Shown: positions 1-7,122 of the stretch, piece by piece
Position numbering within the stretch: the first letter of the stretch is position 1
Layout: each line of letters starts with the position of its first letter
Origin: CAYJFX01 sp964370315
Lineage (GTDB): Bacteria; Spirochaetota; Spirochaetia; Treponematales; Treponemataceae
Direction of reading: 5' to 3'
Length of the DNA: 22,266 nucleotides
Assembly: GCA_964370315.1 (NCBI GenBank)
Contig: CAYJIS010000033.1
Coordinates: forward strand, 1 to 22,266
Position numbers and translations under genes: made by a program
The notes under the pieces: generated by a model
Database searches by the model: none
Told to the model about the DNA's origin: nothing
What the model saw: only the letters and a program-made list of their open reading frames with translations

Positions 1-599
1 ACGCTCTTCAGTCAGATATACACAAAGAATCGTGTTTTGAACACTTATGTCAAACTTTAAATGTAAGCATTGATGTAGTAAAAGAAGATTACAAAAATCG
101 AGAAGCTGCAAACAATACATTGCGCTTTGCGAGTAAAAGTAATGTAAACAAAGAAAAAGCGATCCTAAAACCAAATGCCGAACTTAGGGCAATTTTAGCG
201 GTTGTAGCAAACTTTGATTATTTTAATGTAATGCGTTCTTCTTTAACCGTTGATGACTTTGAAGATGCGTTGGCACGGGAAATGTTTATAAGTCTGGAAG
301 AATGTTTCAGAGAGGGTGCTGTCAGTGCAGAAAGTTTACTGTCAAAATTCAGCGAGGATGTTAAATTAGTAGTGACAAAGGTTATCACTTCTGGCGAATT
401 CGCCCAAAACTCCGAGCAGGTAATTACTGGTAGTATTCAGCTGCTAAAGAAAAAAAGTCTTGAAAGAAAAAGAGAAAGACTTTTAAATAAAATGCGACAG
501 GCTCAATCAGGTTCACCTGAAGAGCAGTACCAACTAGATACATTATTAAGCGAAAAAATAAGCATTGATATTGAACTAAACAATTATAAGGGGCATTGA
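1..599 (+). CDS. dnaG: DNA primase, C-terminal part (cut by window edge)
   Basis: The frame is open from the left edge (first full codon at 3) to the TGA at 597-599, giving about 198 residues with no credible start, so this is the 3' end of a longer gene. The visible part is helical and charged. It begins with a segment like the end of the primase core (ALQSDIHKESCFEHLCQTLN) and continues as the poorly conserved C-terminal helical domain that in DnaG binds the replicative helicase DnaB. The catalytic TOPRIM and zinc-binding parts would lie outside the window, so the call depends on position: the gene overlaps rpoD by one base, as in the widespread dnaG-rpoD macromolecular synthesis operon. 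A TTG at 120 could be read as a start, but homologous-looking sequence continues upstream of it, so I do not use it. Confidence 0.85.
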   Translation, partial: ALQSDIHKESCFEHLCQTLNVSIDVVKEDYKNREAANNTLRFASKSNVNKEKAILKPNAELRAILAVVANFDYFNVMRSSLTVDDFEDALAREMFISLEECFREGAVSAESLLSKFSEDVKLVVTKVITSGEFAQNSEQVITGSIQLLKKKSLERKRERLLNKMRQAQSGSPEEQYQLDTLLSEKISIDIELNNYKGH

Positions 600-2377
600 T
601 GTCAGATCAAGAACAACAACTTGAATTAGATCCGGCTGTTGTAAGGCTCATAGATCACGCAAAAGATAAAAAAACACTTACATGGGATGATGTAAATGAT
701 TTTTTACCACAAGATCTCATTAATTCCGATAAAATGGAAGATGTTTTACTTTTATTTCAGCAAAACCAAATTCAACTTCTTGAAGAAGATACATTCTTTG
801 ATGGAGATGATGCTCTAAAACAAGAGCTAGAAAACGAAGAAGACACTAATGAAAAAGAAGCCAGCAGAAAAAAACTCGTTTTCAATGAAAAGGATGCAAA
901 AAGTGATGATCCAATACGATTATACCTAAGAGAAATCGGAAAAGAACATCTTTTAACTGCTGAACAAGAAGTCATATTAGCTAAAAAAATGGAGAGTGGT
1001 GAAAACATTATTAAGGATGTTATTAAGCGTTCTGGAATGATGATACCTGAGTTTTATTCATTAGCTCAAAAAGCATATGTTAGAATTGATTTGACGGAAA
1101 CTGGTCGTCCAAGAAAAGAAATAAATGAAGAAATGTCAGAAAAACGAAGGTTAAAACTTGCTTATGGTGAGCATTTAAAACCTATTTTATCAGACATGAA
1201 ACAGTATACTAGTCTTAAAAAACAATTATATGATGCAGATCCTTCGAAAGATATATTTGAAGACAAGACACTTTTACAATTGCGTACGAAGATTCTTAAT
1301 CAGCTAAAAAATATTGACATAAAATCTGAGGAAATTGAACGTTTTTCACTTCGCTTTATTGAAGCTAAAATCCGAATTGCTGAGTTTAAACAGCGACAAG
1401 AAAAGAAAGCGAAAGAGCTACGAGTTTCCGATTTTTCAGGTTTGAGAAATCTTGGTAAGAGACTTGCCATAAAATCTGAAAGATCAAAACTAGAAAGTGA
1501 GTTAAACATGACCGCTGATGAAATCAGAGAAGTGTACACTCAAATACAAAAGATAGATAGAAAACTTAGAAAGCTCGAATACGAATTTGAAAATGATGTT
1601 CAGGAAATATTAACAATGACTCAAGAAATTGATACTGGTAGAAAGATGATGGAAGAAGCAAAAAACCGTCTTATTAATGCCAATTTACGTCTTGTTGTTT
1701 CTATTGCAAAAAAATATACAAATAGAGGATTGCAACTTTTTGATTTAATTCAAGAGGGAAATATTGGTTTAATTAAAGCAGTCGAAAAGTTTGAATATTG
1801 TAAAGGGTTTAAATTTTCTACATATGCTACTTGGTGGATTCGCCAAGCGATTACGAGAAGTATTTCTGATCAAGCCAGAACAATACGAGTTCCTGTGCAC
1901 ATGATTGAAAACATTAACAAAGTAGTAAGAGAATCAAGACAGCTATTGCAGCGTCTCGGGCGAGAACCTACTGATGAGGAAGTTGCAGAACAACTTGGAT
2001 GGCCTGTTGCAAGAGTAAAAACAGTAAATAATGTAGCAAGAGAACCTGTTTCAATTGATCAACCTGTTGGTGAAGAAGAAGATTCACTACTAGGTGACTT
2101 TATAGAAGACAAAGAAGTTGAAAACCCATCTTCACGAACCGCATACATGCTTCTAAAAGAACAAGTGCAGAGTGTATTATCAACATTGCCTGTTAGAGAA
2201 CAAGAAGTTTTAGAAATGAGATTTGGATTTAAAGATGGATATTCTCTTACACTTGAAGAAGTTGGATTATATTTTGATGTTACACGCGAGCGTATTAGAC
2301 AAATTGAAGCAAAAGCATTGCGACGACTAAGACATCCTAGAAGGGCAAGTGGTTTAAGAGATTATATAGACAATTAA
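599..2377 (+). CDS. rpoD: RNA polymerase primary sigma factor (sigma-70)
   Basis: Housekeeping sigma factor that directs RNA polymerase to -10/-35 promoters; 592 residues from the ATG at 599. A TTG at 596 is one codon earlier, but the ATG has AAGGGG at 588-593 and sits in a TGATG overlap with the dnaG stop, which suggests translational coupling. Regions in order: a region 1.1-like N-terminus (about 12-65), region 1.2 (DDPIRLYLREIGKEHLLT, about 103-121), a long non-conserved insert (about 140-340), region 2 with the core-binding and -10 recognition helices (FDLIQEGNIGLIKAVEKFEY, then FSTYATWWIRQAITR), region 3 (about 435-515), and region 4 with the -35 helix-turn-helix (SLTLEEVGLYFDVTRERIRQ). 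Region 2 and region 4 residues are intact, and length is typical for primary sigma factors with an insert. Expression probably comes from a promoter upstream of dnaG. Confidence 0.98.
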   Translation: MSDQEQQLELDPAVVRLIDHAKDKKTLTWDDVNDFLPQDLINSDKMEDVLLLFQQNQIQLLEEDTFFDGDDALKQELENEEDTNEKEASRKKLVFNEKDAKSDDPIRLYLREIGKEHLLTAEQEVILAKKMESGENIIKDVIKRSGMMIPEFYSLAQKAYVRIDLTETGRPRKEINEEMSEKRRLKLAYGEHLKPILSDMKQYTSLKKQLYDADPSKDIFEDKTLLQLRTKILNQLKNIDIKSEEIERFSLRFIEAKIRIAEFKQRQEKKAKELRVSDFSGLRNLGKRLAIKSERSKLESELNMTADEIREVYTQIQKIDRKLRKLEYEFENDVQEILTMTQEIDTGRKMMEEAKNRLINANLRLVVSIAKKYTNRGLQLFDLIQEGNIGLIKAVEKFEYCKGFKFSTYATWWIRQAITRSISDQARTIRVPVHMIENINKVVRESRQLLQRLGREPTDEEVAEQLGWPVARVKTVNNVAREPVSIDQPVGEEEDSLLGDFIEDKEVENPSSRTAYMLLKEQVQSVLSTLPVREQEVLEMRFGFKDGYSLTLEEVGLYFDVTRERIRQIEAKALRRLRHPRRASGLRDYIDN

Positions 2378-2379
2378 TG

Positions 2380-2385
2380 TATAAT
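2380..2385 (+). promoter_or_regulatory. possible -10 box in the rpoD / zinc-ribbon gap
   Basis: A perfect TATAAT lies three bases after the rpoD stop and 32 bases before the next start codon. It could start a transcript for the zinc-ribbon gene and the rnpB gene behind it. No good -35 sits 16-18 bases upstream, so this is weak and may be chance in AT-rich DNA. Confidence 0.3.
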
Positions 2386-2417
2386 AGTGTATAAAGTATA
2401 TAAGGTAAAGGTAGAAC

Positions 2418-3284
2418 ATGACAGAAATTTTTGAAAAACTAAAGACATTACAAGATATCTTAGTAGAAAAGTATTCAATTGAGCACGAGATTGAAGATTC
2501 ACCAAAAAAACTCTCAGTTCAAGATGAGTTACTTGCTCGTTTGAAAAAAGAGTTTATAGTAAAAAATACAGAATACGAAGAAGCTAGAGCAAAGGTATTA
2601 AAACTAAAAGCAGATTTAGCAGAGGCAGAAACTGCAAGAGAAAGGGGTGAAAAGAATATGGAAAGCATTTCTACTCACCGAGAATATGAAGTTTTAGAAA
2701 AATCAATAAAAGACTCAACCGAATTAGAACAAACAGTTAGAAAAGAACTTCAAAAAGAAGAAACTAATTTAAATGAATTAAATGAAAACTTAAAACAAGA
2801 TGAAAAACTCATTGTTAGTCAAGAAAAAGAACTAAATGAAGGTAAAGATGATCTTGAAAAAGAGATTAGTGGAATGCGTAAAAAGCTAGAAAGTTTAGAG
2901 AAAAAAGAAACTAAACTTATCCCTGGTATTGATCCTGAAATTGTTTTTAAATTTGAAAGAATTATACGAAATAAACGAACAGGTATTGTTGCAGTTAGGG
3001 GAAATGTTTGTGAAGGCTGCCATATGATTTTACCTGCTCAATTTGCCAACGAAGTACATAATGGTGATGAAATACATTTTTGTCCTTATTGCAGCAGAAT
3101 TCTCTTTTATCAAGAACCTGAAGATGGTGAAAGTGATTTCTTCCAATTGGATGAAACTGGAAGCCTTGCTGGATTTGATGAAGAAGACTTCAGTGATGAA
3201 GCAGATGATGATGATGATGATAATGCATCTTCACAAGCAACTTCAGATTCAAGTACAATGAGTGAAATAGAATTTGATGAATAA
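2418..3284 (+). CDS. coiled-coil protein with C4 zinc ribbon (DUF164 / CT398 type)
   Basis: 288 residues. Residues 1-170 are almost entirely charged, heptad-like helix (long antiparallel coiled coil), followed by a linker (LIPGIDPEIVFKFERII) and a small zinc ribbon with Cys198-x2-Cys201 and Cys222-x2-Cys225 (CEGCHMILP and CPYC). This architecture is the C4-type zinc-ribbon family found in most bacteria, which lacks a settled biochemical role; binding of nucleic acid or a protein partner is assumed by analogy. The last 50 residues form an unusual acidic and serine-rich tail containing six aspartates in a row (about 264-269), encoded by a run of GAT codons. The gene lies between rpoD and rnpB, as I recall for the Treponema pallidum homologue next to rpoD. 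Its ribosome-binding site is poor (AAGGTAGAAC before the ATG). Start choice is otherwise unambiguous. Confidence 0.9.
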   Translation: MTEIFEKLKTLQDILVEKYSIEHEIEDSPKKLSVQDELLARLKKEFIVKNTEYEEARAKVLKLKADLAEAETARERGEKNMESISTHREYEVLEKSIKDSTELEQTVRKELQKEETNLNELNENLKQDEKLIVSQEKELNEGKDDLEKEISGMRKKLESLEKKETKLIPGIDPEIVFKFERIIRNKRTGIVAVRGNVCEGCHMILPAQFANEVHNGDEIHFCPYCSRILFYQEPEDGESDFFQLDETGSLAGFDEEDFSDEADDDDDDNASSQATSDSSTMSEIEFDE

Positions 3285-3291
3285 GTTTATT

Positions 3292-3636
3292 GAAGAGATG
3301 TAACCGCGGCAATGTCGAGGAAAGTCCGGGCTCCTTCGGATAGAATGCCGGTTAACGACCGGGTACGCAATTATTGTGTAACAGATAGCGCAACAGAAAA
3401 CAAACCGCCTGCAAAGGTAAGGGTGAAATGGTGAGGTAAGAGCTCACCTAACATGTGGTAACATATGTTGTACGTGCAAGCCTCATTCGGAGCAAAGTTA
3501 AGCAGTAACAGACCATCCGAGTCTAATGTTACGGGTAAACTGCTAGAAACATATAGTAATATATGTCCTAGATAGATGGTTACAGGTAAAACTAGTTTTT
3601 AGTTTTATTAAACAGAATCCGGCTTACCGTCTCTTC
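3292..3636 (+). ncRNA. rnpB: RNase P RNA, bacterial type A
   Basis: Catalytic RNA that trims the 5' leader of precursor tRNAs. The conserved 5' block GAGGAAAGTCCGGGCTCC is at 3317-3334. The P10-P12 signature is present (GGTAAGGGTGAAA, then a GGTGAG/CTCACC hairpin closed by GTAAGAG at 3430-3448), and so is the 3' block ACAGAATCCGGCTTACC at 3612-3628. The ends are set by helix P1: GAAGAGA at 3292-3298 pairs perfectly with TCTCTTC at 3630-3636, giving about 345 nt. Eight thymines follow directly (3637-3644). The RNA starts only 7 bases after the upstream stop codon and ends about 19 bases before the next start codon, so there is almost no room for a separate promoter on either side. It may be cut out of a longer transcript or start from a promoter inside the upstream coding region. 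Confidence 0.97.
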
Positions 3637-3644
3637 TTTTTTTT
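3637..3644 (+). terminator. T-tract at the end of rnpB
   Basis: Eight T residues follow directly after the 3' strand of the RNase P P1 helix. If P1 or a local 3' hairpin (AAAACTA/TAGTTTT, about 3588-3607) acts as the stem, this could cause partial termination. Full termination would cut off the TPR-mre operon, whose ribosome-binding site begins at 3645. Confidence 0.4.
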
Positions 3645-3655
3645 GGTGGGATTTA

Positions 3656-4672
3656 ATGAAGAACGTTTTTAAAAAATTTAACAACCCAATTGGCTCCTCA
3701 TTAAAAGTAACTTCTACAAAAACGAGGTATAAACGCCCACTTTTTTTATTCTTTTATAAAGGAAATACTAGTGCTAGTCGAGTTTTTTTTCTGTCTACTG
3801 TGTTTATCTTATTTTTAGCACTCATTATTTTCGTTTCTGTTAAAATTTACAACACATTTAATACTCAACCAGATATCGCATATTTAGAAACCTTATGGCA
3901 AAACGAAGACTACGAAGGAACATATACTTTTTCTAAGGATATTCTAAGTATCTATCCAATGGATAATATTGCTCTAACATATCATGGATATTCATCCTTT
4001 TACTTAGCACTCTCAACATCTGAATCTGCAGTCGTACACGGATATATCGATGAATCAATTAATTCGCTTAGACTTGCCTTATTAGAGGCAAGAGGAAAAA
4101 TGGTTCCTCAACTACAATACATGCTTGGTAAAGCATATTTTCATAAAAATCGTCTATCTGCATATTATTTTTATGCAGATCTTGCAATAAAATACTTGCA
4201 TAGCTCCCACAATTACGGGTATAATGCAAGTGATATATATGAATATTTAGGGCTTAGTTACGCTTCACTTGATATGACAAATGAAAGTATTTCATATTTT
4301 ACAGAGGCGCTCTTAGTTAACGATTCAGATGTTTTACAATTAGCAATTGCAGAACAATACTACAAAATTGGGAACTATGATGCAGCAAAACCCTACTTAC
4401 AACGAATTAAAAGTAGTAGCACTAACGATCTTTTTATAGTACAATGTTCTAATCTATTGGGTCAAATTTATATAGCTGAAGAAAACTATGAAGAGGCGCA
4501 AATAGAATTTGAAAGTGCATTAGAGAAGGATAGTAACTCTGCAGATGCTTATTATGGACTTGGTTTGATTTATGAAAATCAAGGTGATACCGTAAGAGCT
4601 AGGGCGCAATGGAGAGAAGCTTTAGAAATTGAAGTTAATCACCAAGGTGCTAGACTAAAAATGACAAAATAA
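3656..4672 (+). CDS. single-pass membrane TPR protein
   Basis: 338 residues. A basic N-terminus (1-42, many Lys/Arg) precedes one strong membrane segment (about 43-65). This predicts a short cytoplasmic tail and an outward-facing C-terminal domain. That domain carries helix-turn-helix repeats: clear TPR units at about 190-223 (YLGLSYASL...ISYFTEALLVN), 262-297 (LLGQIYIAEENYEEAQIEFESAL) and 298-331 (YYGLGLIYENQGDTVRARAQWREAL), with weaker ones before. TPRs bind proteins; the partner is not visible from sequence. It lies directly upstream of mreB with a 19-base gap, so a scaffolding role for the elongation machinery is a reasonable guess but not shown. The ribosome-binding site GGTGGG (3645-3650) directly follows the rnpB T-tract. 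There is no room for a private promoter after rnpB. Confidence 0.88.
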   Translation: MKNVFKKFNNPIGSSLKVTSTKTRYKRPLFLFFYKGNTSASRVFFLSTVFILFLALIIFVSVKIYNTFNTQPDIAYLETLWQNEDYEGTYTFSKDILSIYPMDNIALTYHGYSSFYLALSTSESAVVHGYIDESINSLRLALLEARGKMVPQLQYMLGKAYFHKNRLSAYYFYADLAIKYLHSSHNYGYNASDIYEYLGLSYASLDMTNESISYFTEALLVNDSDVLQLAIAEQYYKIGNYDAAKPYLQRIKSSSTNDLFIVQCSNLLGQIYIAEENYEEAQIEFESALEKDSNSADAYYGLGLIYENQGDTVRARAQWREALEIEVNHQGARLKMTK

Positions 4673-4691
4673 CAACAGGTTTGGAGGACAA

Positions 4692-5729
4692 ATGGGACTT
4701 TTTGATAGATTTTCAACCGATATTGGGATGGATTTAGGAACGTGTAATACTTTAATTTATGTACCGGGAAAAGGTATAGTAATAAATGAACCGTCGGTGG
4801 TTGCCGTTGAAAAGGGAACGGGAAAAATTCTTGCAGTTGGAGCTGAAGCGAAAAGAATGCTTTGGAAAACCCCTGGAGATATAACAGCAATCAGACCTCT
4901 TGCTGACGGAGTTATTTCAGATATAGATAGTACTGAAAAAATGATTCGATACTTTGTTTCGAAAATAATTCCTAAGTACCAAATTATTAAGTCAGTTAGA
5001 ATGAAAATAGGTATTCCAAGTTGTATAACAGTAGTAGAAAGAAGAGCAGTAATTGAAGCTGCTATGAAAGCTGGTGCAAAAGATGTTGACACAATAGAAG
5101 AATCTCGTGCCGCTGCTATTGGAGCAGGTATTCCAATTCATGAACCTGCAGGGCATATGGTTTGCGACATTGGTGGTGGAACAACTGAAGTATCTGTAAT
5201 TTCACTTAATGGTATGGTAGTTACAAGTTCAATTAGAGTTGGCGGTGATGAGTTTGACGAAGCAATTATTAAATATGTTCGAAGTGAACATAGTTTGATT
5301 ATTGGACAACAAACAGCTGAGCGCCTTAAAATCGAAATTGGAAATGCTTCTCCAGAAAAAAATATTGAAAAAATGGAAATTAAAGGTACCGATGCAATTA
5401 CTGGTTTACCAAGAAGACTTGAAATAGACTCTATAGAGGTGCGAGAAGCCCTAAAAGACCCTACAACAGCAATAGTTGAGGAAATTAAACTAACACTAGG
5501 AAAAACACCCCCAGAATTGGCTGCAGACATCGTTGAGAGAGGAATTGTAATGACAGGTGGTGGATCATTATTAAAAGGTTTACCAAAACTAATATCAAAA
5601 GAAACAGGTGTACCCGTCTTTTTAGTAGAGTGTCCACTAGAGTGTGTTGCAGTTGGTGCTGGTCGATCATTTGAAATCATGAAAGATATGACTAGTGATA
5701 GAAGTATTTACGACAGCTTGAACACTTAA
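4692..5729 (+). CDS. mreB: rod-shape actin homologue MreB
   Basis: Bacterial actin that forms filaments under the inner membrane and steers side-wall synthesis; 345 residues, normal length. Actin-fold nucleotide motifs are all present: phosphate-1 loop DLGTCNT (14-20; most homologues have Ala where this one has Cys17), the catalytic-region IEESRAAAIGAG (about 135-146), phosphate-2 loop DIGGGTTE (159-166) and the adenosine motif MTGGGSLLKGL in the C-terminal third. The ATG has a strong GGAGG at 4683-4687. It heads the block mreB-mreC-mreD-mrdA-rodA, in the classical order. Confidence 0.98.
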   Translation: MGLFDRFSTDIGMDLGTCNTLIYVPGKGIVINEPSVVAVEKGTGKILAVGAEAKRMLWKTPGDITAIRPLADGVISDIDSTEKMIRYFVSKIIPKYQIIKSVRMKIGIPSCITVVERRAVIEAAMKAGAKDVDTIEESRAAAIGAGIPIHEPAGHMVCDIGGGTTEVSVISLNGMVVTSSIRVGGDEFDEAIIKYVRSEHSLIIGQQTAERLKIEIGNASPEKNIEKMEIKGTDAITGLPRRLEIDSIEVREALKDPTTAIVEEIKLTLGKTPPELAADIVERGIVMTGGGSLLKGLPKLISKETGVPVFLVECPLECVAVGAGRSFEIMKDMTSDRSIYDSLNT

Positions 5730-5734
5730 TATCT

Positions 5735-6616
5735 ATGGGAAAAATACACACTTCTAGATCTCTAAAATCCTCATTATTGTTGTTAGCAAGTTTAGTGACT
5801 ATATCAGGAATTTTTTTAACGATATCTACTGGAGTGTTTGTATTAAGTTTTAAGCAAATAGGTTTTTCTATTTTTTCTGTTGCACAAAGAGAAATTTTTT
5901 CTGTTGTAGATACAGTAGAGAGTACTTTTACTGCATTAGGTGATTTAGCAAATTTACAAGAAGAATACAATATCCTTGTAGAAAAAGTAGAAGATTATGA
6001 ATTTTTACAACGAAGTAATGCTGAAATAAGACGAGAGAACGAAAGACTTACAGAACTTCTCGGCTTTACACAAACATATGCATACAAGACAGAAACGGCA
6101 AGAATAATTGGAAGGGATCCAGAAAATTTATATTCCGGTATTACCATTGATAAAGGTAGTAGACATGGCGTACAAAAAAATATGCCTGTTATGGCTTTGC
6201 AAAATGGAAACATTGGTTTAGTAGGGAAGGTTGTAACAGTTGGATTATATACCAGTTTGATTATGCCAATTTATGACTTTAATTCACATGTTTCTGCTCG
6301 TGTTCAATCAACCCGTGATTTAGGTTTAGTGTCCGGAAATGGGTTTTCAGATGGAACCCTTACACTAAACTATATAAAAAATCGGGTATTAAATGACTTG
6401 CAGTTTGGAGATGTTATTGTAACATCTGGAGAAAATGATAACTATATTCGTGAAACCCCAATTGGAACTATTTCTGCTATTGCCGATGTTGACTATGATA
6501 CAAACTTAGTTATTTCAGTTGTTCCTATTATTGATTTTACAAGACTTGAAGAAGTCATACTAGTAGATACAGAAACATTAAATGAAACTCAAAGTACAAC
6601 TCAGGAGCGTCCATGA
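5735..6616 (+). CDS. mreC: rod-shape-determining protein MreC
   Basis: 293 residues. One membrane segment (about 13-36) anchors the protein; a coiled coil follows (about 68-105, LANLQEEYNILVEKVEDYEF and on), then the beta-rich periplasmic core typical of MreC (IIGRDPENLYSGITIDKGSRHGV, then GLVGKVV, then FGDVIVTSG). MreC dimers bind PBP2 and couple MreB filaments to the RodA-PBP2 synthase. The start lies 5 bases after the mreB stop, and I see no Shine-Dalgarno sequence before it (GCTTGAACACTTAATATCT), so translation may depend on ribosomes finishing mreB. The 3' end overlaps mreD by 4 bases (ATGA). Confidence 0.96.
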   Translation: MGKIHTSRSLKSSLLLLASLVTISGIFLTISTGVFVLSFKQIGFSIFSVAQREIFSVVDTVESTFTALGDLANLQEEYNILVEKVEDYEFLQRSNAEIRRENERLTELLGFTQTYAYKTETARIIGRDPENLYSGITIDKGSRHGVQKNMPVMALQNGNIGLVGKVVTVGLYTSLIMPIYDFNSHVSARVQSTRDLGLVSGNGFSDGTLTLNYIKNRVLNDLQFGDVIVTSGENDNYIRETPIGTISAIADVDYDTNLVISVVPIIDFTRLEEVILVDTETLNETQSTTQERP

Positions 6617-7122
6617 AAAGAATATTTGCTTTTGCAGTACTGCTAATTTCTGTTTTGCTTATTGAAACGGCCGCATTATCTAATTGGTACATATTACCAG
6701 TAATTCCAGATGTATTGCTATTGGTAGTAATATATGCTGGTTTACACAATGGCACAACAATAGGACAGTTATCTGGGTTTTCATCAGGCATGCTTATAGA
6801 CTTTTTAAGTGCAACACCTTTTGGTCTCAATGCACTAGTAAGGACAGTTGTAGGATTTTTAAGTGGTCTCTTACATCTAAATGTACAAACAAAGGGATTG
6901 TTTATGCCTATGCTTTATGGTTTTCTAGCAACCATAAGCAAAGCTCTCATTATATTTTTTGTTTCGTTTTTTTATCCCGGAAAAATAATGTTATACCCAT
7001 TGTTTACGTCAACAATATGGTACGAAGCAGTATTTAATGCATTGCTCGCTCCGTTAGTGTTTTGGTTATTAACCTTTTTTGATGTTTTTTCATCAAAATA
7101 TCGTTCGGAGATTTATGAATGA
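6613..7122 (+). CDS. mreD: rod-shape-determining membrane protein MreD
   Basis: 169 residues, almost wholly hydrophobic, with about five membrane segments. The family hallmark is visible: a Pro-Asp at the start of the second segment (IPDVLLLVVIYAGLHNG), then a Gly-rich stretch (GQLSGFSSGMLIDFLSATPFGLNAL) matching the usual G-x-x-x-G ... D-x-L-S ... G-x-x-A-L pattern. MreD joins MreC in the membrane part of the elongasome. The ATG overlaps the mreC stop (ATGA) and has AGGAG at 6603-6607. Its own stop overlaps the PBP2 start in the same way. Confidence 0.93.
   Translation: MKRIFAFAVLLISVLLIETAALSNWYILPVIPDVLLLVVIYAGLHNGTTIGQLSGFSSGMLIDFLSATPFGLNALVRTVVGFLSGLLHLNVQTKGLFMPMLYGFLATISKALIIFFVSFFYPGKIMLYPLFTSTIWYEAVFNALLAPLVFWLLTFFDVFSSKYRSEIYE

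Noticed and set aside
120..122. TTG at 120 as the start of a separate small gene
   Set aside because: The frame stays open to the left edge with primase-like sequence, so it is an internal Leu codon of dnaG.
3190..3222. GAT repeat as a mobile or CRISPR-like repeat
   Set aside because: It is a short in-frame codon run encoding Asp residues inside a good gene; no spacers or larger unit.
5138..5680. 180-codon open frame on the minus strand inside mreB
   Set aside because: It is fully antisense to a strongly conserved gene, has low-complexity Ser/Pro/Ile composition and no ribosome-binding site; an antisense shadow.
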